A program made the position numbers and the translations under genes. This document shows positions 36,706-49,975 of a stretch of DNA of 64,000 nt, piece after piece. The notes under the pieces were generated by a model. That model had not been told where the DNA came from, did no database searches, and saw only the letters and a program-made list of their open reading frames with translations. How positions within the stretch are numbered: position 1 is the stretch's first letter; the number at the start of each line of letters is the position of its first letter. The DNA comes from Cyclaneusma minus (Eukaryota > Ascomycota > Leotiomycetes > Marthamycetales > Marthamycetaceae). Location: the NCBI GenBank assembly GCA_037179335.1, contig JAKZHN010000003.1:434001-498000 (forward strand). Direction: 5' to 3'.

Positions 36706-36909
36706 TATAACGGCCCTGGGCCGCTATCACCTACGCTGCGGACGTCCGCAGCCACGTAACCGGGCCGTAGCCAGCTCCGATCCGTTTCTATCTATATATA
36801 AAGCTTTTCAAAGCTTTTTAGATTTTATTTTCTTTTTTATAGTAATAAACAATTATTAATAGCGTTTCTTATTTAGCCTAGCCTAATAAACAAATCCAAA
36901 TTGTAATCA
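36706..36909 (+). repeat. 5' LTR of gypsy-2
   Basis: The first 80 bp are GC-rich and unaltered (CGGACGTCCGCAGCCACG, including a short inverted repeat CTGCGGACGTCCGCAG). The remainder is AT-shifted. The exact end is uncertain by a few bases. Confidence 0.85.
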
Positions 36910-39875
36910 TTTTATTGCTAGTTTTTATTTTATAAATCGTTATTTAATACTTTAAAAAAAATTAATTTTATTAATATATAATTAATTTCAAGCCCAATTT
37001 TATAAACTCGCAATATTAAATTCCAAACGATTAGTGTTTTTCCAATTTGTAATAAAAACCCGGCTTATATATTTCTTGCTTTTAAAATTCGCGCAAAATT
37101 TATTTTAAAAGCATTTTTAAATAAAAATTATAAAAAAAAAGCCATTAATTGTTTCAAAACTTTTAAAAAAGAATAGGATTTGAAAATTAAATCCATTAAA
37201 AACGGCGATAATAATATATTTGTTTTTATATTTAAAAAACGCATTCCATAATTACTTTTTTTTACCAATTAGCCTGATTTTTTTTAAAAAAGAAAAAAAA
37301 AACCCTTAATATTTGCGTTGAAAAAAACGCTTTATTTGCAATAATAATAAGCTAAATAATAATAATAAGCCTTTTATTATTAATTAGAAATTTGATAATT
37401 TAGCTAAGCAATTTAAAAAAGCCTTCAATAATATATTTATAAATTTTAAAAATTAGCTTTGGAAATTGGCCAATATTTAGCAATAAAGGCCCTGTTAATT
37501 TTGCTTCTTTTTTTAATTTTCGGTTTTTAATAATTAAATGCGAATGCCAAATATACGCTTTGGCAAAACTATTTTCAAATCCAATAATAAATCCGGTATT
37601 GGTATTAGCATTAGCGAATCTTTTAATAGCAATGCTTTTAATTTTGCTATGGGCAATATTAGCAATAATATTACTATGCTTTATAACGTCCTGTTTCATT
37701 ATTTTTAAAAAAAAATAAGCTAAATAATAATAATAATTTTAAATTTTAAATTTGATATATTGCTATTAAAAATAAACTTGCTATTATTTATAAACATATT
37801 TTTAATTTTTAATTTCAATTTATTTATATTACTAGCTATATTAAAAATCAAACCAATTATATTTTGCAGTTAAAATACATTTTTAATGCGAAAACTGCAT
37901 TTATTTAAAAAGAAATATATATAATTTTTTGCAAATTATTTTTAATTCGTTAATTAAAAATTCTAATGCCCAATGCTATTATATTGGCCGTATAACAAAA
38001 AGGAATAAAGAATTCAAAATTTTCTATTTTAATTTGCATCGCAATATTTAATTAAAGAATATACCCAATTTCAATATTTTGGCCAATTTATTCAATTGTT
38101 TTTTTTTAAATTAATAGCCGCTATTGCTTTTATAATTTATTTTTGCCAATTTCTTAAAAAAGCGCGCATTTTATATTATAATAGAATTTAGCGCTTTTTA
38201 AATAATTAAAACCCCAGTTATAATAGCAATAAGCGCAAATAACAAAATAATAGCAATAATAGCAATAGCAATAATAAAAACCGCCAAACGCGCCAAAAAT
38301 ATAAAAGTCCGTAAAACTCCAATATTAAAAAAAAAGAAAAATGTTTAAAAAAGACTTGTTTTAAATATTATCAAATTGATTTTATAAAATAAAAGTACTT
38401 AAATAACAGAATTCCAAAAACAAAAAGGCTAGATATAAATAGGCAAAAAAGAAAAAGCGTATTTAGTTCCAAATTTAAAAAACAAAATTGCTTAAGGAAT
38501 TTTTTTTAAGCATTATTGCTAAAACTTTTATAAGTATTATATTTATAAATTTTAATAATATTATTAGCAGTAAGAAAATTATAATTTTATATATATTAAA
38601 AAATTGCAAATGTTTAATTTAATTTAATGCTTTTATTAATAATAAAATTTAAATATTATATTTGATAAATATTAATATACCTGAATAATTAATTATTATT
38701 ATATATTTTATTTTATTTTTAAATAAATCCATTTCCATTCCGAATTATAATAAAAACAAAAAAAAGTATATTAATTTATATTTTTTATTTAATTATCAAT
38801 TTTAAATTGCATAAAGTTTTATACGGCTTTAAATAGCAAAAAGAAAATTAAATATTGCTAAATGTTTATTATTATTATTTATATTAATTGGCGTATTTTA
38901 AAAGGGAAGCAATTTATAGCTGCCAGCTTTTAAAATTGAAAGCTTAAAAAAACCAAATAAAAAACTAAAGCGGCTTAGCAAAATAAAAGCGCTTTAATAT
39001 AATATATTAGGTAAAATAAACGCTATAATACAAAATATACCAATTGCTATAATATAATATATTATATTATAATAAATTTTAAAAGCTGCTTTTATACATT
39101 AAATTGTAACTTGTAAAGCTTTTTAAAAAATAAATAAGAAATTGGCTTATATATTGCCTTTTTTTAAAATAAACTTCCAGCGCTAAAAAAAAGCGGATAA
39201 AAAATAAAATTAATTTGATTTTAAAACTTGACTTTAAAAATACCTTTATTTTAAATATATATATAATTTTTGCAAATAGTATATAATAAAATTTAAATAA
39301 TTTTAGAAAACACAATGCTATTATTTTTATTTATTTTTTATATAAAATTAATAAAAAGCTAAAAGCCAAAAAGCTGCTAAAAAAGCCGAAAATTAAAAAT
39401 AATATAATATCTTAAAAAAAGCTTCCTTTTAAATTAAATAAGGCAATATACGTTTTTTTAAAGCAAGCTTTAAATCGGCTATTAAATTAAAAGCTATATA
39501 ATATAAAATTCGAGTTCAAAAAGCCGGAAAAAAAATATTTTTTATTTTTTATTATATTGAAAAACCAGTTAAAATTTATTTAAAAGTATTTGCGAAATAA
39601 TTTAGCAAAAATATTTGATAAATCACTATCTTTTTTATTTGCCGCTTTAATTTTTTTTATTAATTTTTTTTTAAAAAGGCTATGCTTTTGCATAAATTAT
39701 TAAAAGCTTAATAAAATTACCAAAAAAAATAAAAAAAAAATTCATTATTAAAAAGAAATTATTTAAATTTAGCAAAGCCAAATATTTTATTAAAATCGAT
39801 ATTTAATAAGCTTTTTATTAAATTTATATAAATGCTGCCAATTAAAAATATATAACTTTTTATATTAAATATAGA

Positions 39876-40110
39876 ATTTATTAATCTAAAATGCTATTAT
39901 TTAAATTAAATAATAAATCGGTTTTTTTAGTAATATATTAATAATATTCTATATAATTTATTAAATAAAATTTGTATAATTTTTATTAATAATATCTTTA
40001 TTTATAGTATAAATTTTGCTTAATATAAAAAAGACGTTTTAAAAATATTGTATAAATTAGAAATTGCAAAATTATAAGCCAATATTAAAAAATGCAAATT
40101 TTTATAATAA
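39876..40110 (+). pseudogene. Gypsy-2 reverse-transcriptase relic
   Basis: A plus-strand frame with many stops preserves the spacing of MPFGLTNAPATFQ...YLDDILIYS...KCEF. Visible: MLLFKLNNKSVFL, then FY**YLYL*YKF at the YLDD position, then KMQIF. TTxGAT-type codons have become TAA/TAT. Recognised by pattern spacing only. Confidence 0.6.
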
Positions 40111-41137
40111 AAATTAAATATTTAGACTATATTACTTTTTGAACGAAATTCAAATTAATTCAAAAAATATAACGGCTATAAAAAATTGGCAGCAATTAAA
40201 AAAAAAAAAAAATCAATTGTTTTTAAATTTCTATAATTCGTATTAAATGTTTATTAAAGATTATAATTAATTAATATAGCTTTTAAATTGTTTAATTTAT
40301 AAAAAATATATTTGGAAATAAATCAATAAATAATGAAAAGCATTTAATAAATTTAAAAAAGCTTTGCTATTAGCGCCGGTTTTATTAATTATATTTTTAA
40401 TTATAAATATAAGTTAGAATTTAATGCATTAAATATATATATATATTTTTTAAAAAACTACCCCAATGAATTTTAGTACCCAGTTTCTTTTTCTAAAATT
40501 ATAAATAAATATTAAATAAATTATAAAATTTATAATAAAAAACTGTTAATATTTTTTTTATGTATTAAAAAATCTATTTATTAAAACCTTTTAAAGAATT
40601 TAAATAATTAGCAATTATAACGCTTCAAAATAATTTATAATATTAAAAGCTTTTAATATTTAGCAAGCATAATAATAGGAAATTTTTAGCAAATATTATT
40701 TTTATATTAAATATAAGCCAAAAAATTTAAATAGAGCCAATTCCTTTATTTAATAAAACCAGGATATCAATTAAATTACCGCTATAAAAATTTCGAATTG
40801 TATATATATAATATTGCCAAAACAGTGCTTAAATTTCAAAATTATTAAAGATTTATAATTAAACGCAATTGCTTTTTTTAATTTTGTATTAATTAAGCTA
40901 TTATAAATTAAGCTAATTAATAAATTACTTTAAGCTAGAAAATAAGCAAATGATAAAAAGTTTTAAAACTATTGCTAAATAATTAAAAATATAATAGTAT
41001 TTTTAAAATTAATAAGTTTTGCAATTTTTAATACACAAAATAATTTAATATTATATCAAAAACACTTTGTAATTTTTCCAATTAGTATTTTATAGATTAA
41101 AGTAATAGTAAAAATATATAAAAATATTTAAACAATT

Positions 41138-41730
41138 TATTTTGGCTATATAGAAACCTGCAAGTTAATTCAAAAACGTTATTGGTAAAAGAAATGGTTA
41201 AAAAATATTAATCGCTATATTAAAAATTGTAAATTTTATATAAAAGCTAAAATATTATAAAATAAAACGCTGAATTTATTAAATCCGCTATTAGTTTTAA
41301 ATCGATTTTGGTAATATATAGTAATTAATTTCTATTATATGTTAAAAAACAAAAATAGCTATAATATAATAATGGTTATAATTTATTAATTCAGCAAAAA
41401 GACCTTTATAATGCCTTATTTTTAAATAGTAAATGCATATAAAATTATAAAAAATTTCCAAAACCATTATATCGAATTGAAAATTACAATTTATTTTAAA
41501 TTTTTAAAAGAATTTATAAAAGAATTTGATATAGCAATCCGTTTTTTATTAGTTTATTAATTGTAAATTAACAATTAAATTAAAATTAAAAACGCTATTT
41601 TAAATTTATAATTTACCTTTTTTATTAATTGGTTTTAAAATAATTGGTCAAAATAATTATCTTTTATAAATGCAGCAATTGCAATGCTATTGCAAAAATC
41701 AATTAATATAAATTTAATTAAAATAAAATA
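41138..41730 (+). pseudogene. Gypsy-2 integrase relic
   Basis: One plus-strand frame reads RYIKNCKFYIKAKIL, NKTLNLLNPLLVLNRFW, then IVINFYYMLKNKNSYNIIMV. Gypsy integrases read RYVRNCHTCQRAKAPRQKPxGLLxPLPVPExPWxxISMDFVTGLPxSxGYDAILVVVDR. The order and spacing of conserved residues hold for almost 200 codons. Stops occupy Trp, Gln and Arg positions. Confidence 0.85.
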
Positions 41731-42519
41731 AAACTATAAGCTATATATAAGCTTTAATTAAAGGATTTCTAAATCTAATTTTTTTATATAAACGCTAAAT
41801 TGAAATAATACAATTAAATAGTAAATCTATATTTAGCATTGCTAAAAAATTGCTAAAAATGCTATAAAACTTGCCTAGCAATTATAAATAATTTAAGCGA
41901 ATAAACGCTATTATATTATTAATTTTAATATTGGAAATTATATTTATATTTAAATTAAATATTAAAAAGCCTTGCAATTTAATTGGAAACTAGCAAATAA
42001 AATAGCCGGATTTTAAAAAATTATTAAAAAAAATAAGGCTTACCATTTTAATTTATTTAAAAATATTTAAAAATATTTAGTATTTTATTTTAGCAAATTA
42101 TAATTAGCTGGATGAAATCCGCTTTTTAAATAAATTATAAAGCCCAAGCTATTAATAGAAATTAATAATTATAAAAAATAAAAAGTTTTTAAAATTTTAA
42201 TTTCGCAATTATTAAAATAGAAATTTCATTATTAAATAAATTAAAAATTATAATATAATCCCAATATTAAATGATATTTATATAAAAGATTTAAATACGC
42301 ATTTATAAAATTTAAAAAGTTTTATAATATTAATTTTTTAAAGCTAAAGCCTTTAAAAAAAATAAAAAAAATAAAAAGCATATAATAGGGCGTTAGAAAC
42401 AAAAAATAAAATAATAATTTTATTAAAAATAAATGTTATTTAAATAGCTCTAATATAAATAAATTAAAAAATAAGTATAAAAAAGGCCTGCGAATAAATT
42501 CTTTAATTAAAAAGAATAT

Positions 42520-42716
42520 TATAATAGCTTTGGGCCGCTATTATTTATATTGCGAATATTCGCAATTATATAACCGGGCCGTACCCAGCTCCGGTTTATT
42601 TCCATTTATATATAAAGCTTTCCAAAGCTTTTTGAACTTTTTTTTTATAGCAATAGACAATTATTAATAGCATTTTCTATTCGGCCCAGCCCGACGAGGA
42701 AGTCCAGGTCGTGACA
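42520..42716 (+). repeat. 3' LTR of gypsy-2
   Basis: The inner start is AT-shifted (TTATATTGCGAATATTCGCA replaces the GC-rich palindrome). The last 35 bp are GC-normal (CGGCCCAGCCCGACGAGG). Confidence 0.9.
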
Positions 42717-44058
42717 TTAAAGCGGAAATCTATTATAATTTCCTGGAAATCAATATTAATTTTGCGCTATAGCTATTAAACCAAGAGGGCTTTTAATATT
42801 CCCAGTTGGATAAAAAGGCTTTAAGAAAAAGCATAGAAAAAATTAAGATTTTGGCGGCTTTAAAATAGGATATGGAATTTATTAAATTTATAAAGAAAAA
42901 GCTTTAAATTGCTATAAAAGCTATTTAAAAGCGTATAAAACTTTTTTATAATAAAAATACGAATAATAATATTATTATATTAAAAAAAGATAGTATATAT
43001 TTATAAAAAAGTTTTTTAGATATTTTATTTATAAAGCGGAAATAATTATTAATTAGCTTATCTTTTAGCTTATATTTTCAAAGCTTTAAAAATATAATGC
43101 TATTATATAATAAATGCCTGGAAATGCGCTTAATATAATATAAATTAAAGCTATTAAAAAGCATTTTAAATATTAAAAAATACTAGATTAGCAGTGAAAT
43201 TGGCAGCTAAATGCTAATAGATTAAATCTTAGCTTTAGGGTTGAATTTAAACTATTTAAATAAAGCCAGGCTTAAAGCCTTAATTTTCAAGGCTTTTAAT
43301 AGCCTTAGCTATTTTATAAAAATAATAATCCGGCTATATCCTATAAAACAATCTTTAAGCGCTAAAATAAACTTTTTATTAGCTTGCAAAAATTCTTTAT
43401 TTAAAATATATATATTTCTATTTAATTATTTGCTTTTCTTTACAAAATAAATTATTACTAATTTAAAGCTTTTTTTATTTTTTAATAATAGCCGTTTTAA
43501 AAGCTTGTTTTTTAAAAAATAGCTTTTGGAATTTTTTAATTTTAAATAGGGTATTTCGGATTTAATTATAAATATAAACTAGCAATTCCTATTAGGCATT
43601 TTTAAGCTTTTTAAAAAAAACTTTGGCGGCTTTATAATTAAAATCCGCAAAGAAAAGAATTAATAGCTTAGGTTTTTATTTTTTATATTGCCCGGGCAAA
43701 GAATTGCATTTTAAATTTGATTTAAAAAAGGGTTTATAAAAATTATAGTAATTTTTTTTAAAAAAAAGCCGGATTGGGGTTTAAAATTAAATTTGGCATA
43801 AAATAATCAAAATATATAAGTTTTTAAAATAAGGCATAAAGTTTAATAAAAAATAAAAAAATAAAAAAATAAGGAATATATTTACAGCTATAAATATATA
43901 AGCCTAAACAAAATATAAAATTTTAATCGAATATATAAATGCGCTTTTGCGCGGAAAATGCTTTAAAAAGAAAAAAGAAAAAATAGCAGAAGTAATTTGG
44001 AGAAAAGTTAGCATTATATGATAATTTGTAAAAGTCGAAAAAGAAAGCTTTATTAAAA

Positions 44059-44264
44059 TGTCATGAAAATCTATTAAGGGAGCTAAAAGCCCAAATAAGC
44101 AGTAAATAAAAATTGGATTAATAAAGCTAAAAAAAAGAATTTGGAAAGCTTTATTTTTTTATTTTATATAGCTTTAGCTTTAATAAAAAAGCTAGGAAAA
44201 CAAAGGAACGATATTGCTGCTTTGGGAGTGGCTGGCTAAGGCCTCCATTTTTAACCCCGTAATA
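44059..44264 (-). repeat. LTR of gypsy-1 (5' in element sense)
   Basis: This LTR is 206 bp. The inner start is AT-shifted (GGAGCTAAAAGCCCAAATAA) and the outer end is GC-normal (GAGTGGCTGGCTAAGGCCTC). Confidence 0.9.
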
Positions 44265-45528
44265 TTTTAAACGTGGCTAAATTAAAGGTTATTTATATAA
44301 TGGCTGCTAAATTGAAAATCTGCTTTAAAATTAGTTATTTTTTAAGAATTTCTTAATTTGCTAAATTCCGGATTTTAAAAATCTGCTAAATGTTTTCGCT
44401 AAAAGAAGGTTTGCAAGCTTAGGAATTTTACTATCCTTTAATTGTTTTTGTTTTTTTTGGAAAAAATTATTAGGCTTTTTATAAATGCCTTTGGCAATCT
44501 CTTTCGATATTAGATTTTTTTTATATACAATTCATTCCTTATTAAATTTATTTATTAACCAATCCTATAAATTATTTAATTCAATAGCCAAATTAAATAA
44601 AGAAATAATTAATTTATTATTTCCTTATTGCTTAATAAAAATTCTATATTTTTTTTAAAAAAAATTAATATTGCTATTTATTGCTTTAAATATTTTCAAT
44701 AATTAATTTCCAAAATAATTTTAATATAATGTTTATAACGCTATTTTAATTATTTTTTGCTTTTGCTTTTTTTTATATTAATTTAAAATTATAGTATTTA
44801 ATAGAAGCTTAATATAAATAAATTTATTCTCAATATTAAAATCTAGAAAATTATAGGCTTTTATATATTAAAGATTTGTGTTAAAAATATATAAAATTGG
44901 GTAAAATTCATTATCTGCTTTTTTGTTTTTCAAAGCTATAATTATTAAATTTAAAGTAATTAATTATATAAATTGGGCTAATAATGCGTTATAAAAGATA
45001 TCATTTAAAAAAAGAAATTAAGGATATATTAAGCAACTGCGCAGCTATTAGGCTATATTAGTTGGCTATAAGATTTTTTAAATGCTAGGCGGAGGCGCTA
45101 AGATTAAGCTTTTATCTAATAAAGGCTTAAAGCTGATTTTAATAAATTTAAATTTGGGTATTATAAATTTAAATAGCGCAAATTTAAATAATTTAAATCT
45201 AGGTGAAATTGGGCTAAAGCTTTAAAATAAGGCTGCGAATAAAAAACGCAATTTTTTATTTATTATTGCTTGGTTAAAAGATATCAAAAAGAAGTTAAAT
45301 CAGGATTTTAAAAATAATATATTTGAGTGCAATTAAATAGCCGTAATAAAATGCGCCAAATAATAAAAAAACAAAGCTAGCTATTTATGCTCCAATTATT
45401 AATATTATAGCTTAAGGATTTTTAAGGTTTTTGCGCCTTTTAAAACAATTAATTAATATAGCTGCGTTTATATTCTTTTTTTAATACCTTTGCAAATTTG
45501 CTGCCTTTAATAAAAAAACATTAATTAA

Positions 45529-45731
45529 TATTAATTTATTAAAAATAAATAATAAAATAAATTGCACGTGCAGTTTGGGATCGTTAATATATTTATTAAT
45601 TATATTTAGAAAAGGAAAGCTAGCTTATCGTCGCTCTCCTTAAAGCCATTCCCAGCTTTTGGCGCTAGCGGCAGCCATGTGGGCACGGGCCACCCTGGCT
45701 GCCTAAGGCTTATGCTGCAATTGTTTAGACA
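45529..45731 (-). repeat. LTR of copia-2 (5' end in element sense)
   Basis: This LTR is 203 bp. Its outer half is GC-normal (GCCATGTGGGCACGGGCCAC) and its inner half is AT-shifted. Confidence 0.85.
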
Positions 45732-45736
45732 AATAG

Positions 45737-48700
45737 CTTTAATTTTAAAAATATTAATATTTAATAAAATATTAAATGCCTAAATGAATTTTAGCAAGCA
45801 ATTAATAAAAGCCTAATATTATAAAAAAATGCTAATATAAATGCGTTAATTGCAATATATTAAAAAGCAATTAGCAATATAAAAGCTATTTAAATTTATA
45901 GCTAAAGCGTTTATAAATAAATAAATTAAAAATTTAGCTTTATTATTAAAAAATTAAATGCCGTTATAATTGAAAAGAAAAATTGCGCTATTAAATTAAA
46001 TTATTTCTAATATTTTTTAGCAATTTGCATTGAAAAACGGCTTTGGTGCTAGGCGGAAAAGCAATAACAAAGCTTTAAAAGCAATGGTAATAAAAATAAT
46101 CCAATTAAATGGCTAAAGCGGCAAAATTTAGATTTCTAGCCAGTTTTTGTATTTTAAATAAGGAAATAGCTTTGGAAGAGCAAATTTTTAATATTAGGGC
46201 CAGGATATTAATTAGCTTTTTTTAAAAAATTAAAAGCATTATAATTTCTATATTAATTATTGAATCTACTATTTTACTTAATTTTTTTTAATGTTTTATA
46301 AACTATTTAAAATTTAATAAAATATTTAAAATTTAATAAAATAAATTAAAATTTTGCTTTTCTAAAATTAAAAATTTTAAAAAATGCGCTAAAAACATAA
46401 TAATATTATTTTTTACATAATCGTATAAATTTGAATTAGGCAGCCAGGATTTTAGCAATTATTTAAAAGCTTTTGCAAAAACATTAAAAATAAACAATAT
46501 TATTGCTAGGCTAAAAAACACAATTTCAATATAATTTTTTTAGTTAAACTCTAGCAATTACTAGTGCAAAACGGCTATTAGGATTATACAAAAAGCGTTT
46601 TTTATATTTTTTTTTTTAAAAAAGTATAAGCTTTGCCAATTTTAATTATTAATTTTAAAAATTTAAAAATTTAAATATAGAATGTAATAGCGGCTTTTTT
46701 TAAAAATAAAAGCATGAATTAAAAAACTAGGAGAAAAAAAATTAGGCGCTATATATTTAAAAGCTTTGGTATTAGCCCGAAAAAAAAGCAAATTAGCAAA
46801 TTAAAAAAATAAAAGATTTTTTAAATGCATTGCAAAGCCAAATTATTAGCAATTTTATTATTTAATATATATAAAGCTTTTATATAAAAATTTAAATTGC
46901 AAAAAAGAAATTATTAATATACGCTAATATAGCCAAGCAAGCAGTTATAATGCAAAATATTTAATAAAAGCTATAAAAATGGATTAAAATAGCGATAAAA
47001 AAAGAGTTTTTAAGCTTTTTTTTAAAAAAAAATAAAGAGTTTAATAAAAAGGCAAAATTAAGAAATATTTTAAATTATAGCTTGGTATTGGGCTAAAAAA
47101 AAAACTGAAATGCAATAGTAAAATAAAAGGAATTTAAAAAATGCTTGCTTTTGCAAAATAAAGCAAGAAAAAATTAAAAATTGAATATTGGTAAATAATT
47201 AGAAACTAGCGCAAGCAATGCTTAATAAGGGATTCAGTAATTAAAAGCTAGTATAAATTTTTTTGAAAAGGTTTAAAGGCTAAAACTTAATATAGAAAAA
47301 AAGGAAAGTTTTGTTTTTTTTAATAGACTGGGACTTTTTTTAATTCAATTTATTGTCCGATTTATTTATTTAATTGGGATATGCAGTTGGCGTTTATAAT
47401 ATATATATATTTATTATTATAGGACAAAAAACCATTATTTAAGCTAGGTTTTTAAAAATGCTAGGAAATAGGGCATTTTAATTATTTCAACGGGGGCCCG
47501 GCAAAGCATAGGATAAATTTATAGCTAATTTAATATTTCTTTATTAAAAGGCGGATTTATAGGAGTTTTTAATATTAAGCTATATTGGTATTTTTAATTG
47601 CTTTGCTATAGTTTAAAGCTGGTAATTATAATTTATTTCCTATTTTTTAATTTTTATACTATGCTTTATTTTTTATTTTTTTGTTTTTTTTTCTTTTATT
47701 TTTTTTATTTTTTCTAGTTTAGGATTAAAGCTTATTTTCCTAATTTATTTGCTTTATTTCTTTTATTATGCTAGTTTAAAAAAATAGTAAATTATCGGAG
47801 GGTTTTTAGCGCTATGCTAAAAAACTAGCGGTGGGAATTTAATTTATTTAATTAGGGCCTTGCTAATAATAGAAATCGAATTTATTTAATAAATGCCTGC
47901 TTGCGCCGAAGCCTTTTATTGCTAATTTCCTTTTTTTTAGAGTTTATTTAATGCCTTTCTGGCGCTTTGGCTTAGTATTGCTTTATGATAGAATTAATAG
48001 TAATTAATTATTATAATTTAAAGGCCAAAACATATATTTATAAAATCGCCGAAAAGCCGCCGATATTAAATTGGAAAATGGAATGCCTAGATAGTTATTT
48101 TAATACTAGGCGGAAATAGCTTATTTATTATATTAGCATATTTAATTGGTAAGAATATATGCATTGGAATTGTATTATTGTATTTAAATTAATTTACCAA
48201 TTAAATTATTTGCTATTTTCAATTTATTGGTTTTTTTTTATTTTTATTTTATAATATTTAATAGTATATACGGCCAATATTTTCCGTTCGAAAGCTTTTT
48301 TAAAAATATTAGCCAATAGCGGTAGCTGGAAAAAAGCTTTATTTAAGCATGGTTTTTAGGCCAATAAAAGCTAATAGTGCTTTAGCGATTTTTTAATAGC
48401 CTTTTAAAGGCTTTTTGGCATTATATTGTTTTTGTATAATTAATATGCAATTGTAAATTTTTATTATAGGAATTTAAAAGCCTGTATAGGGAATTTGATT
48501 TTATACTATAAAATTTTAAAATTTTATACCTTGTGGATTAAAAGCGCCAAAATTGATTTAATGCATTTTACGGGCCTGGTAATTATTCAAATAGTCGCTG
48601 GCCAGCGAAAATCGGGGTTTTTTACGGGAGTTGAATTTACGACCTATATAATTTAATATTATACAAGCCTGCCCGGATACAGTAACGAAAATTACCACTG

Positions 48701-49975
48701 AGCCACAAAGGCCTGGGAAAATTAATAGCCATTTAGCAAATGGAAATTAAATTCTAAAATTGCTAATATTAAAATAGCAAGCGTTTTATTTAAATTTGGG
48801 GTAATTCTTTTCAAAAGTATTTTTTACCGCAAATTAGGCATTTATAGCAATTTTGTTTTTTAATTATAGCCCTTATTATTATAAATTTCATAAATAATAA
48901 TATTATTATTTAAATTAGTATTTTGCTTTTTATAGGGGGCAAAAAAATTAAAGAAAATAAAGCTATAAATATTAAAATAAAATAATCCAAGTTTTAAAAT
49001 ACAAAATTTATAAATTACTCAATTAAAAAGACTTTAATTTTTAAAATTAAAAATGCCAAATATTATTACTAGCTAATGACGTTTAAATATTAGACAAAAA
49101 ATAGCGTTTTTCTATTAATAAATAGCGGCCAATTTTATGATTTTATAGTGAAATTAAAGCAATTAGCGGCCTAATTGCAATATATAATTAATATAATAAA
49201 TAGTAAATATTTAAATTCTTTTTTTTAAAAAAATATGATTATTATTAAAAATTAAAATTGTATTAATTATTGCAGTTTGGTGCAATTTATTATTTAAAAA
49301 TAAAAATAAAATATTAATAGTATTAATATTAAGGTTTTGTTTAAAACGGCGAAAAAGAAATGCAATTGGTAATTTAAATAAACCATTTATACGAAATATT
49401 GGGGAAATAGGGGACCAGTTTAAAAATTTTGGCGGGAAAAAAACGTTTATTGTTTTTTATTATTATTATTATTTTTTAAAAAAGCTTTATTATAATTATC
49501 GCTAATTTAAAAATTTGCAATATTTATAATAGCATTGGCTTTAACAATTTTTACAGCGGTTTTAATTGCGCGAATTTAAACGGTATTAAAGGCTATAGCA
49601 GTTTTATAAGCCGTTTTAGCAAAGCGTTAATATTGGTTAGCTTTTTAATAAATTAGGCAAATTTAAATTTATTTAAAATTAAAATTATTAAAACTTTTAA
49701 TTAGGGATTTAAAATTAGTATTATTAGCATTATTGCTATATGCGCTATTTTTCACCGCATTTTTATAGGCATTTTCACAGCTTTTATAATTTTTACTATT
49801 GCCGCAAGGCGCTAAAAAGCTATAAAAAAAGGGTATTTAAAAAAACTATTTGGAGCGGCTGCCGGCATTGCTATTATTAATATTGGCCCGGAATCTAGTA
49901 CTAATTGCTATTGCAAAAAGAAAATGAATTAATGAAAATATAAAAATTGTAATTATTGCTTAAAAAATTAAAAAT
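45737..49975. other. AT-rich interior of the outer element, right part
   Basis: This is RIP-type AT-rich DNA. I could not assign coding domains. A GC-richer island at 48,590-48,720 carries the tRNA-like sequence listed separately. Confidence 0.5.
48622..48715 (-). other. tRNA-like / SINE-like sequence with A-box and B-box motifs
   Basis: On the minus strand TGGCTCAGTGGTA (complement of 48,693-48,705) fits an A box. GGTCGTAAATTCAACTC (complement of 48,628-48,644) resembles a B box with GGG changed to AAA. The two are about 60 nt apart. The island is GC-richer than its surroundings. It could be a tRNA-derived SINE, a tRNA pseudogene or an internal part of the outer element. No CCA-side acceptor pairing was convincing. 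Confidence 0.4.

Larger units (their letters stand above)
36706..42716 (+). mobile_element. RIP-degraded Ty3/gypsy element (gypsy-2), innermost of the nest
   Basis: The LTRs are 36,706 to about 36,909 and 42,520-42,716. They start TATAACGGCCCTGGGCCGC / TATAATAGCTTTGGGCCGC. The right one ends GTCCAGGTCGTGACA. TTAAA flanks both sides (36,701-36,705 and 42,717-42,721). The 5.6-kb interior holds reverse transcriptase (about 39.9-40.1 kb) and integrase (about 41.1-41.7 kb) relics on the plus strand. It sits inside gypsy-1 in the opposite orientation. Confidence 0.9.
31708..44264 (-). mobile_element. RIP-degraded Ty3/gypsy element (gypsy-1) nested in copia-2 and itself split
   Basis: The LTRs are 31,708-31,913 and 44,059-44,264, both 206 bp. 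They start TATCACGGAGACC / TGTCATGAAAATC and end CTATAATA / CCGTAATA. TTTTA flanks both sides (31,703-31,707 and 44,265-44,269), a perfect 5-bp target duplication. Removing gypsy-2 leaves about 6.54 kb. Reverse transcriptase (about 34.2-34.5 kb) and integrase (about 33 kb) relics on the minus strand lie in gypsy order. Confidence 0.9.
26333..45731 (-). mobile_element. RIP-degraded Ty1/copia element (copia-2), split by nested gypsy elements
   Basis: The LTRs are 26,333-26,535 and 45,529-45,731, both 203 bp. They start TATTGGTTTACTAAGGG / TATTAATTTATTAAAAA and end TTAAATA / TTAGACA. The flanks are AATAA (26,328-26,332) and AATAG (45,732-45,736), a target duplication differing by one G-to-A. Subtracting gypsy-1 leaves about 6.8 kb. 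An RNase H relic next to the 26.5-kb LTR on the minus strand gives class and orientation. Confidence 0.85.

Noticed and set aside
37400..37699. 99-codon minus-strand ORF in AT-rich DNA
   Set aside because: It is antisense to the plus-oriented gypsy-2 element. AT-rich Lys/Ile/Asn translation with no motif; chance opening after RIP.
39079..39315. 78-codon minus-strand Phe/Lys/Ile-rich ORF
   Set aside because: Antisense within gypsy-2. Composition is explained by A/T runs.
43241..43450. 69-codon plus-strand ORF
   Set aside because: It lies in the minus-oriented gypsy-1 interior and shows no domain.
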